From: Tenacibaculum piscium
GTDB lineage: Bacteria > Bacteroidota > Bacteroidia > Flavobacteriales > Flavobacteriaceae
Direction: 5' to 3'
Length of the DNA: 64,000 nt
NCBI RefSeq assembly: GCF_021390715.1
Contig: NZ_JAJGWT010000001.1
Location: forward strand, 377,839 to 441,838
The position numbers and the translations under genes were made by a program. Position 1 is the stretch's first letter. Every line of letters begins with the position of its first letter. Of the stretch, positions 1 to 9,197 are shown one piece after another. The notes below the pieces were generated by a model that saw nothing but the letters and a program-made list of their open reading frames with translations, made no database searches and was not told the DNA's origin.

Positions 1-124
1 ATGTATCTACTCTTTATTTTTTGCATTACAAACATACACATTTTTAAAATCATTCTTAATTTGTTGCTTTTTAAAAGGATTAAGAATACTGAAAAATCAG
101 TTTAAAAGTTGCCTAATAAATACC

Positions 125-132
125 TACTTTTG
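125..132 (+). promoter_or_regulatory. -7 box of mscS-like gene
   Basis: The sequence TACTTTTG matches the Bacteroidota -7 consensus TAnnTTTG and lies about 30 bases before the ATG at 162. No convincing -33 TTG is seen at the usual 17-20 base spacing. The rest of bases 1-161 holds no gene that I can support. Confidence 0.5.
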
Positions 133-161
133 ATGTTCAATTTTGAGATTCAAATAAAACT

Positions 162-1412
162 ATGATAACTAAATCTTTTTATCGACTATTCAAGAATTAT
201 TTTTCAATATCAGAAACATTAGCAATCAACTTAAATTTGATCGCTAATTTACTTGTTGTCGGAATTTTAGGCTATATCTTTTTTAAATTATTTCGTCATT
301 ACGGAACACGATTTATAAAAAAATTAGTTGTCAAAACAAAAAATAATTTTGATGATTTTCTACTGGAGAATCGAGTATTTTTAAATATTTCACGAATTTT
401 TGCGTTTATATTTTTGTACTCATTACTTTCTGCTATTTTAGTTGATTTTCCAAATTCGTTAAACTACGGACAGCGATTTATTAATTTAGCTATTTTATTT
501 TCGATTATTTGGTTTATCCGAAGTGTTTTATTGACTATTAAAGATTTTTTACGCACTTTAATTGCCTTTAAAGACAAGCCTTTGGAGAGTTATGTTCAAA
601 TTTTCATGATTATTTTATGGATTATTGGCTTTATCATTTCCTTTTCAATAATTACAGGCAAACCACTGATTCGTTTTTTAACCGCTTTAGGAGCTTTTTC
701 GGCAGTATTATTACTTATTTTTAAGGATACTATTTTAGGTTTTGTAGCGAGTATTCAGATAACAGTAAACGACACCGTGCGTTTAAATGATTGGATTACG
801 ATTGACAAATACAATGCCGATGGAAACGTAACGGCGATTAATTTAGCCTCAGTAATTGTTCAAAATTTCGACAATACTGTAACGAGTATTCCTACCTATT
901 CATTGATTTCTGAATCCTTTAAAAACTGGCGTGCGATGGATAATTCTGGCGGACGTAGAATAAAACGTTCAGTACTTATTAAAATAAATAGCATTCACTT
1001 TTTAACGGATGAAGAAGTTGCCGATTATAAGAAAATAGCCTTGTTAAAAGAGTATGTAACAACAGCTTACAATGATGTAAAAACCTATAATTCAGCAAAT
1101 AATATTGATAAATCTATTTTGATTAACGGTAGGAATTTGACAAATTTCGGAATGTTTCGTAAATATTTAGACGAATATTTAAAACTACATCCGAAGATAA
1201 ATCAAGAATTATTATTTATGTCGCGTCAATTGCAACCTACCGAAAATGGGATTCCGCTGGAAATTTATGCGTTTTGTAAAAACAAATCGTGGATTGCTTA
1301 TGAACGAGATATGGCTGATATTTTTGACCATATTTTAGCGAGTGTTCCTTATTTTAACTTAGAAATTTTTGAAAATCCAACAGGAACAGATATTTCAACA
1401 CTTAAACAATAA
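162..1412 (+). CDS. MscS-family mechanosensitive channel, YbdG-like
   Basis: Probable small-conductance mechanosensitive channel of the inner membrane, which opens on osmotic downshock to release solutes. The 416-residue protein has about five hydrophobic segments (roughly 25-45, 78-96, 107-125, 144-164, 170-200). The last is the Ala/Gly-rich pore helix (LGAFSAVLLLIFKD, 176-189), followed by the soluble MscS beta domain with VNDTVRLNDWITI. The C-terminal part (RRIKRSVLI and onward) is the extended cytoplasmic tail typical of the YbdG branch, which is longer than classical MscS (about 286 residues). It starts at an ATG after a -7 box, and the permease gene follows at once, so the two may be cotranscribed. 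Family assignment is firm; the gating stimulus is inferred from relatives. Confidence 0.88.
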   Translation: MITKSFYRLFKNYFSISETLAINLNLIANLLVVGILGYIFFKLFRHYGTRFIKKLVVKTKNNFDDFLLENRVFLNISRIFAFIFLYSLLSAILVDFPNSLNYGQRFINLAILFSIIWFIRSVLLTIKDFLRTLIAFKDKPLESYVQIFMIILWIIGFIISFSIITGKPLIRFLTALGAFSAVLLLIFKDTILGFVASIQITVNDTVRLNDWITIDKYNADGNVTAINLASVIVQNFDNTVTSIPTYSLISESFKNWRAMDNSGGRRIKRSVLIKINSIHFLTDEEVADYKKIALLKEYVTTAYNDVKTYNSANNIDKSILINGRNLTNFGMFRKYLDEYLKLHPKINQELLFMSRQLQPTENGIPLEIYAFCKNKSWIAYERDMADIFDHILASVPYFNLEIFENPTGTDISTLKQ

Positions 1413-1424
1413 TCATTTATTTTG

Positions 1425-2522
1425 ATGCTGAATTCTAAAAAAAATGGTTCTTTATGGCAATTAGCAATGCGAAAATTTATCCGAAGTAAAACGGGTATTT
1501 TTAGCTTTTTGTTTATACTTTTCTGCGGATGTATGGCTGTTTTTTGTTACGTAATTGCTCCTGACAATAGTAATTCAGCAAATCAAATGCATTTAGAAAT
1601 TCATTCAAAACCGCCTTTGTTTTCAGTATTGATGCTTCAAATTCCATCAAAATCAACAGAAAAAGAATCGTGGTTTTCCGTTTTTATGGATGGAAAAAAA
1701 AATATTCCTACCGAAATTCCTATAAAATCGTATCAAATAAAAGAAAATCAATTAGAAATTGTAAAATATTCCGATAATTTATCAAAAATAATTCTGATTT
1801 CTTTATTTCAAAAAGAATTTAAAAATCATCCTGAAAAATATATTCAACAAAAAACATTTTGGTTTGGAACCGATAAATATGGACGCGATTTATTAAGCAG
1901 ATTATTAATCGGGGCAAGAATTTCATTTTTCATTGGTTTTATCGCTGTTTTCATCTCGCTTTTAATCGGAATTCCGATGGGAGCAATTGCAGGATATTTT
2001 GGCGGAAAAATAGATGCTTTTATCATGTGGATTATCAATATAACATGGTCGATTCCAACCTTATTATTAGTGATTGCCATCACTTTAGCCTTGGGAAAAG
2101 GATTTTGGCAAGTATTTATCGCCGTGGGGTTAACCATGTGGGTAGAAGTCGCACGAGTCGTACGTGGACAAGTAATTACCACCAAACAACAACAATATGT
2201 AGAAGCCGCTAAAGCCTTAGGTTTTTCTGATTTTAGAATTATTTTCAAGCATATTTTACCTAATATTTTAGCACCGATTATTGTAATATCTGCCGCCAAT
2301 TTTGCAGGTGCAATTTTAATTGAAAGTGGCTTGAGTTTCTTAGGAATTGGCGCACAACCGCCAACGCCATCTTGGGGTGCAATGATTAAAAATCATTATA
2401 ATTATATCATTTTAGGAAAACCTTTTTTAGCCTTAATTCCTGGATTCGCAATTATGAGTTTGGTCATGGCTTTTATGCTTATCGGAAATACACTTCGGGA
2501 TGCCTTGGATGTGAAAGGATAA
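1425..2522 (+). CDS. ABC transporter permease, DppC/OppC-like
   Basis: Inner-membrane permease subunit of a peptide/nickel-type ABC importer. The ATG at 1425 is preferred over the TTG one codon upstream. There is one N-terminal membrane segment (about 25-45), then an unusually long extracytoplasmic stretch of about 100 residues with no recognisable domain. The standard permease core follows, with the EAA loop (EAAKALGFSDFRIIFKHILPN, about 261-281) that docks on the ATPase. At about 365 residues it is longer than the usual 290-310. No partner permease, solute-binding protein or ATPase gene is next to it, so the partners must lie elsewhere. It begins 12 bases after the mechanosensitive channel gene. 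The substrate cannot be told from sequence. Confidence 0.85.
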   Translation: MLNSKKNGSLWQLAMRKFIRSKTGIFSFLFILFCGCMAVFCYVIAPDNSNSANQMHLEIHSKPPLFSVLMLQIPSKSTEKESWFSVFMDGKKNIPTEIPIKSYQIKENQLEIVKYSDNLSKIILISLFQKEFKNHPEKYIQQKTFWFGTDKYGRDLLSRLLIGARISFFIGFIAVFISLLIGIPMGAIAGYFGGKIDAFIMWIINITWSIPTLLLVIAITLALGKGFWQVFIAVGLTMWVEVARVVRGQVITTKQQQYVEAAKALGFSDFRIIFKHILPNILAPIIVISAANFAGAILIESGLSFLGIGAQPPTPSWGAMIKNHYNYIILGKPFLALIPGFAIMSLVMAFMLIGNTLRDALDVKG

Positions 2523-2562
2523 AATATAATTATTTTTATTTACTCTAAATAAGAATAATTCA

Positions 2563-2570
2563 TATTTTTG
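2563..2570 (+). promoter_or_regulatory. -7 box of TonB receptor gene
   Basis: TATTTTTG fits TAnnTTTG and ends 18 bases before the ATG at 2589. It overlaps the in-frame TTG at 2568, which therefore cannot be the start of the message. A weak -33-like TTTACT lies about 21 bases upstream. Confidence 0.55.
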
Positions 2571-2588
2571 CATCCAAAAATAACCAAA

Positions 2589-4979
2589 ATGAAAGTATAT
2601 AAAATTTTATTTATAACATTATTCTCAATACTCAGTGCCTACTCACAAAATGTATTAACAGGAACGATTACCGATAAACATGGAGAACCAATTGTAGGAA
2701 GCTCTATTTTTATAAAAAAAATAGAAAAAGGAACAACAACAAATCTTGATGGAAAATACGAATTAAAAAACTTAGAAAAAACACCATATTTAATTACATT
2801 TCAATCTTTAGGATACAAAACAGAAGTTAAAAATATCATTATCAATAAAAATACGACAATCCTAAACATAACTTTAGAAGAAGATTCTAGTAAATTAGAT
2901 GAAGTTGTTATTTCTGCAGGAAGAACTTCAGAAAAAATATCAGAAATACCCGCTTCTATAACAATTATAGGAACAAAAGAGTTAGAAAAATTAAATACCA
3001 CAACTAGTAATATTAATGATATTTTAGAATTTTCGGTTCCTGGTTTAGCATCTAGTACTGGAAGCTATTCTAACTGGGGACAAACACTTCGAGGAAGACA
3101 ATTACTTGTAATGGTCGATGGAATACCACAATCTACTCCTCTTAGAAATGCGAAAGTAGGATTGAAATCATTAAACCCAAATGATATTGCTAAAGTTGAA
3201 GTTATAAAAGGAGCTACTGCTATTTACGGTAACGGTGGAGATGGTGGTATTGTAAACTATATTACTAAAAAACCACATAAATATAAAAAATTAAGCGGTA
3301 CAACAAACTTGTGGCAAACGGCAAATCTAACTAAAACTAAAGATGCGTTAGGATGGGGAGCGTATCAATCTTTATCTGGAAATATTAATAAATTTTCATA
3401 TTTTGCCTCTGGAAGTTTCGAACAAACGGGTAATAAATATGATGCAAATGCTGATGTATTATTGCCTACTTATGGTTTAGATAACACCAAAACATTTAGC
3501 GGATTGTTAAAAGTAGGATACCAACTTAATGACAACCAAAAATTAAGTTTAATGACGAATCATTATCAAACTCGTCAAAAATCTCCTTTTGTTGCTACAT
3601 TAGGATCAATAACCGTATTCAATAAAGAAGGAGATTACAAAATAACTCCAGGAAAAGGAATATTACCAACATCAACAAATCCAATACTAGGAAGTGAAAC
3701 AGGAGTTACCACTACAAATGCACAATTAAAACATGAATTATCTGATATTTTTAACGGTACAACAAATTTAGATACCGATATATTTTATCAAAAAAGTAAA
3801 AATATATTTTTTTACTCTCAATCATTTGTTGGAGGCGGACAATCTGTTGTAAACTCAGAAAAAATAGGCTTTAGACCCAATTTTCATACTGTTTTAAATA
3901 CTAACTCAGCTATAAACACCTCTTTTACTTATGGTGTCGATGTTTTAAAAGATAAAACAAATCAAGGATTATTAGATGGACGCTTATGGGTTCCTAATTT
4001 AGATTTATTTAGCTACGCTCCATATTTACAAGCTAAATTTAAATATCATCAAGATTGGGTATTAAAAACAGGTATTCGTTATGATGCAATGAAATTGAGT
4101 ATTAAAGATTTTACAACACTTCCGTATTCATCTAAATTTGATGGCAATTTTACAAATCCTATTAATGTTATTGGTGGTGATTTAGATTTTAAAAATACTG
4201 CTATAAACATCGGAATTAGATATATTAAAAATGATGAATTTATACCTTATGCAAGTTATTCTCAAGGATTTTCTTTACCTGATTTAGGTAGAACATTAAG
4301 AACAGCAAAAGCTAATAATGTAAATATTTTAGATATTAACGCAATTAAAACAAATAATTACGAATTTGGATTTTTATCAAAATTTAAACATATTCGTTTT
4401 GAAGCAGTAGGTTTTTACAGCAATTCAAACTTCGGATTAGGACTTATTTTTAATGATGATATTAATCGATTTGAACAATCTAAAAATCCACAAAAAATAT
4501 ATGGAGCTGAAGTAGCTACCGATTTTACTTTCTTAAATGATAAATTACAATTTGGTGGTTCTTACTCTTTTGTTGAAGGATTAAAACATACTCCTGAAAA
4601 TCCAAATGATTTAAGTTATATCGGAGGAGATGTTATTTCTGCACCTAAAACAACTGCTTACATTACTATTAAACCAATAAAAAAACTAACATCATCAGTG
4701 CGTTTAATTTATACAGGAAATCGCAATCGATTTAATCCGAAGGAAAAAGCAGGTATATATTCGTATACTTACAGAGAAGTACCTGTAAAAGGATACACAA
4801 TGCTTAATTTTTCAAGTACATACACGATAAAAAATAATATAAAATTATCCGTTGCCGTAAATAACCTATTAAATAAATTCTTTTTACCTGCAAGAGCACA
4901 ATGGGCTGCACCATTAAAAACTCAAACTACCGCAGGAGAAGGAATAAATGCCAAATTAGGCGTAGTTTATGAATTTTAA
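2589..4979 (+). CDS. TonB-dependent receptor, siderophore/iron type
   Basis: Outer-membrane active transporter powered by TonB, probably for a ferric siderophore. The ATG at 2589 gives a signal peptide (MKVYKILFITLFSILSAYSQ). A CarboxypepD_reg-like domain follows (about 20-98, GTITDKHGEPIVGSSIFI), then the plug (SEKISEIPASITIIGTKELEKL region, with VMVDGIPQS), then a 22-strand-type barrel ending in the expected terminal Phe (VVYEF). At 796 residues it has normal length. The iron assignment rests on the next gene, a PepSY-TM protein, a common partner of siderophore receptors, and not on any specificity residue. A strong terminator follows. Confidence 0.87.
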   Translation: MKVYKILFITLFSILSAYSQNVLTGTITDKHGEPIVGSSIFIKKIEKGTTTNLDGKYELKNLEKTPYLITFQSLGYKTEVKNIIINKNTTILNITLEEDSSKLDEVVISAGRTSEKISEIPASITIIGTKELEKLNTTTSNINDILEFSVPGLASSTGSYSNWGQTLRGRQLLVMVDGIPQSTPLRNAKVGLKSLNPNDIAKVEVIKGATAIYGNGGDGGIVNYITKKPHKYKKLSGTTNLWQTANLTKTKDALGWGAYQSLSGNINKFSYFASGSFEQTGNKYDANADVLLPTYGLDNTKTFSGLLKVGYQLNDNQKLSLMTNHYQTRQKSPFVATLGSITVFNKEGDYKITPGKGILPTSTNPILGSETGVTTTNAQLKHELSDIFNGTTNLDTDIFYQKSKNIFFYSQSFVGGGQSVVNSEKIGFRPNFHTVLNTNSAINTSFTYGVDVLKDKTNQGLLDGRLWVPNLDLFSYAPYLQAKFKYHQDWVLKTGIRYDAMKLSIKDFTTLPYSSKFDGNFTNPINVIGGDLDFKNTAINIGIRYIKNDEFIPYASYSQGFSLPDLGRTLRTAKANNVNILDINAIKTNNYEFGFLSKFKHIRFEAVGFYSNSNFGLGLIFNDDINRFEQSKNPQKIYGAEVATDFTFLNDKLQFGGSYSFVEGLKHTPENPNDLSYIGGDVISAPKTTAYITIKPIKKLTSSVRLIYTGNRNRFNPKEKAGIYSYTYREVPVKGYTMLNFSSTYTIKNNIKLSVAVNNLLNKFFLPARAQWAAPLKTQTTAGEGINAKLGVVYEF

Positions 4980-5015
4980 CTCGTGAAGAATTCAAATAAG
5001 TAATTTTATCAAAAT

Positions 5016-5045
5016 AAAAAGCGAATGATTTTCATTCGCTTTTTC
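5016..5045 (+). terminator. Rho-independent terminator after TonB receptor
   Basis: A perfect 9-base stem (AGCGAATGA / TCATTCGCT, 5020-5040) with a 3-base loop is followed by TTTTT. The A-run on the other side makes it symmetrical. The PepSY gene begins 31 bases later, so expression of that gene needs read-through or its own promoter. Confidence 0.8.
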
Positions 5046-5075
5046 TAATAAATAGTGTAACATAATACCTAGCAA

Positions 5076-6149
5076 ATGAAACCTTATAAAATAATTAAAA
5101 CACTTCATTTATGGCTTGGTTTAACCGTTGGAGCTATTGTCTCTTTTTCAGGAATTACAGGTGCTTTATATGTCTGGCAACCTGAAATATCTTCTTATTT
5201 AACAGCTAAAGAATTACATATTGATACTTTTGATAAAACAAAAATATCTTATCAAAAAAATATTCAGACAGTCGCTAAACTAACAGAAATACATGGTGAT
5301 TCTATAAAAAAGATACAACTTCCTTATCGAAAAAATAATTACATTATTTTAACTTTTTTAAACGGAACAACTTCTTATTATCATCCTGAAAAGGGTGTTT
5401 ATTTAGGAAGTAATTTAAAAACAAACTCCTTTTTTAAAACACTGTTACAACTTCATAGAAATTTATGTTTTAAACCTTATGGAAGTTATATTATAGGAAT
5501 ATCATCTCTTATTTTTTGCTTTTTGATATTAATTTCAGGGTTTTTATTGTGGCACAGAAGTTATAAGAGAAGATGGAAAAAAGGGTTTACGATAAATTGG
5601 TATTCTTCTAAAAAGAAATTTAATTATAATTTGCATAAAGTAGCAGGAATTTATTTTATAATTCCATTAATAACGCTTTCTTTTTCAGGAGCATATTTTA
5701 CTTTTTATAAAGAATATAGAACATTATTATCGGTATTACCAGCCTATAAAATAGCAGAAAATTCTAGTATTCATAAAACCAACATCGGTGATTTTTTCGA
5801 TATTGAAAAGCAAACAAAAAGATTATTTCCTGATGATAAACTTTGGTCAATATATTATCCTTCAAAAAAAAAGGAACAGTATCGATTTAGGTTTATAAAT
5901 ACGCTTAAAATTGAAAGTGGACTTAGAAAATCAACAGATATTTTTACAGATAAAAATTTAACAATAGTTAAGATAAATTCCTTTTATAAAAATCCATTAT
6001 CTTTGAGAATAACAGCACAAATGTATCCAATTCATATTGGCGAATCATTTGGTTTTTTTCATCGTATTTTAGTTTTTATTACAGGCTTTATACCACTGAT
6101 TCTCTACATAACAGGCATACGTTTTTATTTATATAAAAAACGCAGATAA
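5076..6149 (+). CDS. PepSY-associated TM helix protein
   Basis: Inner-membrane protein of the PepSY_TM family (FhuF/PiuB-like region), thought to reduce or help release iron from imported siderophores. The start is MKPYKIIKTLHLWLGLTVG, typical of the family, with conserved His in the first helix. Further membrane helices lie at about 138-160, 190-212 and 328-352, with periplasmic PepSY-like regions between them. Conserved His pairs (LHRNL, NLHKVAG, FFHRI) could ligate heme or metal. It follows the TonB receptor gene on the same strand, which supports iron uptake. The biochemical role of the family is not settled. Confidence 0.78.
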   Translation: MKPYKIIKTLHLWLGLTVGAIVSFSGITGALYVWQPEISSYLTAKELHIDTFDKTKISYQKNIQTVAKLTEIHGDSIKKIQLPYRKNNYIILTFLNGTTSYYHPEKGVYLGSNLKTNSFFKTLLQLHRNLCFKPYGSYIIGISSLIFCFLILISGFLLWHRSYKRRWKKGFTINWYSSKKKFNYNLHKVAGIYFIIPLITLSFSGAYFTFYKEYRTLLSVLPAYKIAENSSIHKTNIGDFFDIEKQTKRLFPDDKLWSIYYPSKKKEQYRFRFINTLKIESGLRKSTDIFTDKNLTIVKINSFYKNPLSLRITAQMYPIHIGESFGFFHRILVFITGFIPLILYITGIRFYLYKKRR

Positions 6150-6212
6150 TCCATTATTAAAAATGATTTTTGAAAACAGTTTGACTGAATTTTAATATTA
6201 TAAATTATGATG

Positions 6213-6220
6213 TACTTTTG
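6213..6220 (+). promoter_or_regulatory. -7 box of thioesterase gene
   Basis: TACTTTTG fits TAnnTTTG and lies 17 bases before the ATG at 6238. No -33 element is clear at the expected distance. Confidence 0.5.
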
Positions 6221-6237
6221 TTATCAAAAAATAACAG

Positions 6238-6684
6238 ATGAGTTTTAGCGTACAATTCAAAACACGATGGGCAGATTTTGATGCCAATATTCATATGCGA
6301 CACACTGCATACAACGATTATGCAGCCGAAGTTCGATTGCGTTTTTTTAAAGAACATAATATTACCATTCAAGATTTTACCAAAGAAAAAACAGGTCCTA
6401 TTTTATTTGAAGAAAATACCAAATTTTTACGTGAAGTTCACATGGGAACTGATATTTCGGTAAATTTAAAAATTATTGGATTATCAAACAAAGGTGAACG
6501 TTGGAAAATTCAACATGAAGTTTTTAATGAAAAAGGCGATTTATCCGCAGTAATTACCGTGTATGGAGCTTGGTTAGATTTAGTAAAAAGAAAATTATCA
6601 GTACCTCCTGTAAAATTTCAAACAATTTTTAACCAAGTTGAAAAAACAGCTGATTTTCAAGAAATTATCTTAAAAAACAACTAA
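6238..6684 (+). CDS. Acyl-CoA thioesterase, hotdog fold (4HBT)
   Basis: Small cytoplasmic thioesterase of the 4-hydroxybenzoyl-CoA thioesterase superfamily, which hydrolyses acyl-CoA thioesters. The N-terminal FKTRWADFDANIHMRHTAY carries the catalytic-loop Asp of the family (D-x-N/D-x-H pattern, about residues 13-20). The central helix follows (NDYAAEVRLRFFKE), then the long beta sheet. The 148-residue length is normal. It has its own promoter and is followed 21 bases later by the nuclease gene. The acyl substrate is unknown. Confidence 0.82.
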   Translation: MSFSVQFKTRWADFDANIHMRHTAYNDYAAEVRLRFFKEHNITIQDFTKEKTGPILFEENTKFLREVHMGTDISVNLKIIGLSNKGERWKIQHEVFNEKGDLSAVITVYGAWLDLVKRKLSVPPVKFQTIFNQVEKTADFQEIILKNN

Positions 6685-6705
6685 AATAATAGTAAAGAAT
6701 ATTTA

Positions 6706-7506
6706 ATGAGTATCTCTAAAAAAATAAAATTATTCGTAGCAATTATTGTCCTTATTTCTGGATGCTTATTAAAACCAAATCCTGATGATACTGCTATCGA
6801 TATTACACAAACAACCCGTAATCCTAGTGGTTTTAATTATTTACCAACCTCTACAACGGGCGTTGTTGTAAAGCATGATGGATATCAATTATCGTACAAC
6901 GAAAAACATGAACAAGCCGAATGGGTAGCGTATTCTTTAAGTAAAAACGATATTCATACCACTAAAATTAAGCGTCCTTATTTTATTAATGATCCCAAAG
7001 TAAAAACAAGATCTGCAAATTATAAAAGCTATAAAAAATCAGGATACGATAAAGGTCATTTATGTCCTGCTGCCGATAAAAAGTATTCCGTAGAAGCATA
7101 TAATGAAACTTTTTACACCTCTAATGTTACACCACAAAGACATAGTTTTAATGCTGGAATTTGGCTAAGATTAGAAGAAAAAACACGTTATTGGGCAAAG
7201 AAACATGATAATATATACGTAATTACAGGTGGTATTCTAAATGATAAATTAAGAACCATTGGAAAAGAAAAAGTATCGATTCCGAAAGAATTTTATAAAA
7301 TAATTTTAGATTATACAAAACCTGAAATCAAAGCCATCGCTTTTTTAATGCCTCATAAAAAAAGTAAAAGACCACTATACGAATTTGTAGTTTCTATTGA
7401 TGAATTAGAAGCAAAAACAGGTATCGATTTTTTCCCTGAATTACCTGACAATATTGAAGATAAATTAGAACGCTCATCAAATTATAAAGCATGGAGTTTT
7501 AGATAA
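6706..7506 (+). CDS. DNA/RNA non-specific endonuclease, lipoprotein
   Basis: Secreted, lipid-anchored nuclease of the NUC1/Serratia nuclease family. A lipoprotein signal ends at Cys20 (LISGC). The catalytic motif is YDKGHLCPAAD (about 114-124), a variant of DRGH with Lys in place of Arg and the general-base His at 118. The metal-binding Asn lies in FNAGIW (N139), and a Glu-rich helix follows (LRLEEKTRYWA). At 266 residues it matches the family. A symmetric hairpin terminator separates it from the convergent tRNA gene. Likely used to degrade external nucleic acid for nutrients; that role is inference. Confidence 0.9.
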   Translation: MSISKKIKLFVAIIVLISGCLLKPNPDDTAIDITQTTRNPSGFNYLPTSTTGVVVKHDGYQLSYNEKHEQAEWVAYSLSKNDIHTTKIKRPYFINDPKVKTRSANYKSYKKSGYDKGHLCPAADKKYSVEAYNETFYTSNVTPQRHSFNAGIWLRLEEKTRYWAKKHDNIYVITGGILNDKLRTIGKEKVSIPKEFYKIILDYTKPEIKAIAFLMPHKKSKRPLYEFVVSIDELEAKTGIDFFPELPDNIEDKLERSSNYKAWSFR

Positions 7507-7512
7507 AAACAA

Positions 7513-7544
7513 AAAACCCTTAATTCAAAAGAATTAAGGGTTTT
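7513..7544. terminator. Bidirectional terminator between nuclease and tRNA-Leu
   Basis: A 10-base perfect stem (CCCTTAATTC / GAATTAAGGG) with an AAAA loop is flanked by A-run and T-run, so it can stop transcripts from both the plus-strand nuclease gene and the minus-strand tRNA gene. Confidence 0.85.
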
Positions 7545-7555
7545 AATAATTTAAG

Positions 7556-7637
7556 TACGGGAGAAGAGACTCGAACTCTCACACCTTTCGGCACTAGATC
7601 CTAAGTCTAGCGTGTCTACCAATTCCACCACTCCCGC
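7556..7637 (-). tRNA. tRNA-Leu (anticodon UAG)
   Basis: Read on the minus strand, the 82-base sequence folds as a class II tRNA. The acceptor arm GCGGGAG pairs with CTCCCGT and is followed by discriminator A. The D-loop has GGTAGAC, the anticodon stem is CTAGA/TCTAG with loop CTTAGGA giving UAG, and there is a long variable arm (TGCCGAAAGGTGT) and the T arm GAGTTCGAGTC. CCA is not encoded. The long variable arm and the anticodon fit leucine. Confidence 0.97.
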
Positions 7638-7657
7638 GTACTAGGTAATTGTGGGTG

Positions 7658-7687
7658 CAAATATAAACAATACTTCGAAACTACAAA
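7658..7687 (-). promoter_or_regulatory. Promoter of tRNA-Leu
   Basis: On the minus strand TTTG (7684-7687) is separated by exactly 18 bases from TATATTTG (7658-7665), a full match to the Bacteroidota -33/-7 promoter consensus. It lies about 20 bases upstream of the mature tRNA 5' end. Confidence 0.85.
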
Positions 7688-7708
7688 GCAGAAGCACAAA
7701 ATTTTTAT

Positions 7709-7716
7709 TATTTTTG
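7709..7716 (+). promoter_or_regulatory. -7 box of M20 dipeptidase gene
   Basis: TATTTTTG fits TAnnTTTG and ends 19 bases before the ATG at 7736. No clear -33 element. Confidence 0.5.
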
Positions 7717-7735
7717 TTAAATCAAATAACAACAG

Positions 7736-9124
7736 ATGGAAAACGTACAAAAATACATTGCTCAACATAAAGATAGATTTATAAATGAACTTATCGATTT
7801 ATTAAAAATTCCTTCTATAAGTGCCGACCCTGCCTACAAAAAAGACGTATTAAATACCGCCGATTTTGTTAAAAATAGTTTGGAAAAAGCAGGTTGTGAT
7901 ACCGTAGAAATTTGTGAAACACCAGGCTACCCTATTATTTATGCCGAAAAAATTATCGACCCAAAGTTACCAACAATTTTAATTTACGGTCATTATGATG
8001 TACAACCTGCTGACCCTATCGAATTATGGACTTCGCCTCCGTTTGAACCTGTCATCAAAAAAACAGCAATTCATCCTGAAGGAGCAATTTTTGCTCGTGG
8101 GGCTTGTGATGATAAAGGACAAATGTATATGCACGTAAAAGCATTAGAATACATGACAAACACAGGAAATTTACCTTGTAATGTCAAATTTATGATTGAA
8201 GGTGAAGAAGAAGTTGGTTCTGAAAGTTTAGCTTGGTTTGTTCCTCGAAATAAAGAAAAATTAGCCAACGATGTCATTTTAATTTCTGATACAGGAATGA
8301 TTGCCAATGATATTCCATCAATAACTACAGGATTACGTGGTTTAAGTTATGTAGAAGTAGAAGTTACAGGACCAAATAGAGATTTACATTCAGGTTTATA
8401 CGGAGGAGCTGTGGCAAATCCTATTAATATTTTAACCAAAATGATTGCCTCTTTACAAGATGAGAATAATCATATTACTATCCCTGGTTTTTACGATACT
8501 GTAGAGGAATTATCCGCAGAAGAACGTGCTGAAATGGCAAAAGCTCCCTTTTCTTTAGATGCGTATAAAAAAGCCCTAGACATCGAAGAAGTTCACGGGG
8601 AAAAAGGCTACACAACGAATGAACGCAACGCAATCCGCCCTACTTTAGATGTAAACGGAATTTGGGGAGGCTACACAGGCGAAGGTGCAAAAACTGTTAT
8701 CGCATCAAAAGCATACGCCAAAATATCAATGCGTTTAGTGCCAAATCAAGATTGGAAAGAAATTACCGAATTGTTTAAAAATCATTTCGAAAGTATTGCT
8801 CCAAAATCCGTGAAAATAAAAGTTACACCGCATCACGGAGGACAAGGGTATGTTACGCCAATCGATAATATCGGTTATAAATCGGCAAGTAAAGCCTATA
8901 CCAAAACCTTTGGAAAAACACCAATTCCACAACGTAGCGGAGGAAGTATTCCTATCGTTTCGTTATTTGAACAAGAATTAAATAGTAAAAGTATTTTAAT
9001 GGGATTCGGTTTAAATTCTGATGCCATTCACTCACCAAACGAACATTTTGGCGTTTGGAATTACTTAAAAGGAATTGAAACAATCCCTTATTTTTATCAA
9101 TATTTCACCGAATTATCAAAATAA
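7736..9124 (+). CDS. M20 family dipeptidase
   Basis: Zinc metallopeptidase of the M20 (carnosinase/CNDP, PepV-like) family, hydrolysing dipeptides in the cytoplasm. The metal and catalytic residues are visible: GHYDVQP (H86, D88), GACDDKG (bridging Asp about 125), EGEEEVGS (general base and metal Glu about 155-159), and a late HSPNE with the last metal His. The central lid/dimerisation domain runs from about 200 to 350, with GxNRDLHSGLYGG containing the catalytic-site His. The 462-residue length is normal. No signal peptide. It stands as a single gene with its own promoter and a long-stem terminator. Confidence 0.9.
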   Translation: MENVQKYIAQHKDRFINELIDLLKIPSISADPAYKKDVLNTADFVKNSLEKAGCDTVEICETPGYPIIYAEKIIDPKLPTILIYGHYDVQPADPIELWTSPPFEPVIKKTAIHPEGAIFARGACDDKGQMYMHVKALEYMTNTGNLPCNVKFMIEGEEEVGSESLAWFVPRNKEKLANDVILISDTGMIANDIPSITTGLRGLSYVEVEVTGPNRDLHSGLYGGAVANPINILTKMIASLQDENNHITIPGFYDTVEELSAEERAEMAKAPFSLDAYKKALDIEEVHGEKGYTTNERNAIRPTLDVNGIWGGYTGEGAKTVIASKAYAKISMRLVPNQDWKEITELFKNHFESIAPKSVKIKVTPHHGGQGYVTPIDNIGYKSASKAYTKTFGKTPIPQRSGGSIPIVSLFEQELNSKSILMGFGLNSDAIHSPNEHFGVWNYLKGIETIPYFYQYFTELSK

Positions 9125-9156
9125 AATAGCTTTTTTAAAAACCTATTAATACTATA

Positions 9157-9197
9157 AAAATAGCCTTGAAATTTAAAATTTCAAGGCTATTTTTTTG
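9157..9197 (+). terminator. Terminator after M20 dipeptidase
   Basis: A 15-base near-perfect inverted repeat (ATAGCCTTGAAATTT and its complement, 9160-9190) is followed by a T-run. The remaining bases up to 9340 show no gene and no full promoter. Confidence 0.85.

Noticed and set aside
1844..2299. 151-residue minus-strand frame inside the permease gene
   Set aside because: Antisense to the conserved EAA-loop region of a well-supported permease; no motif or promoter.
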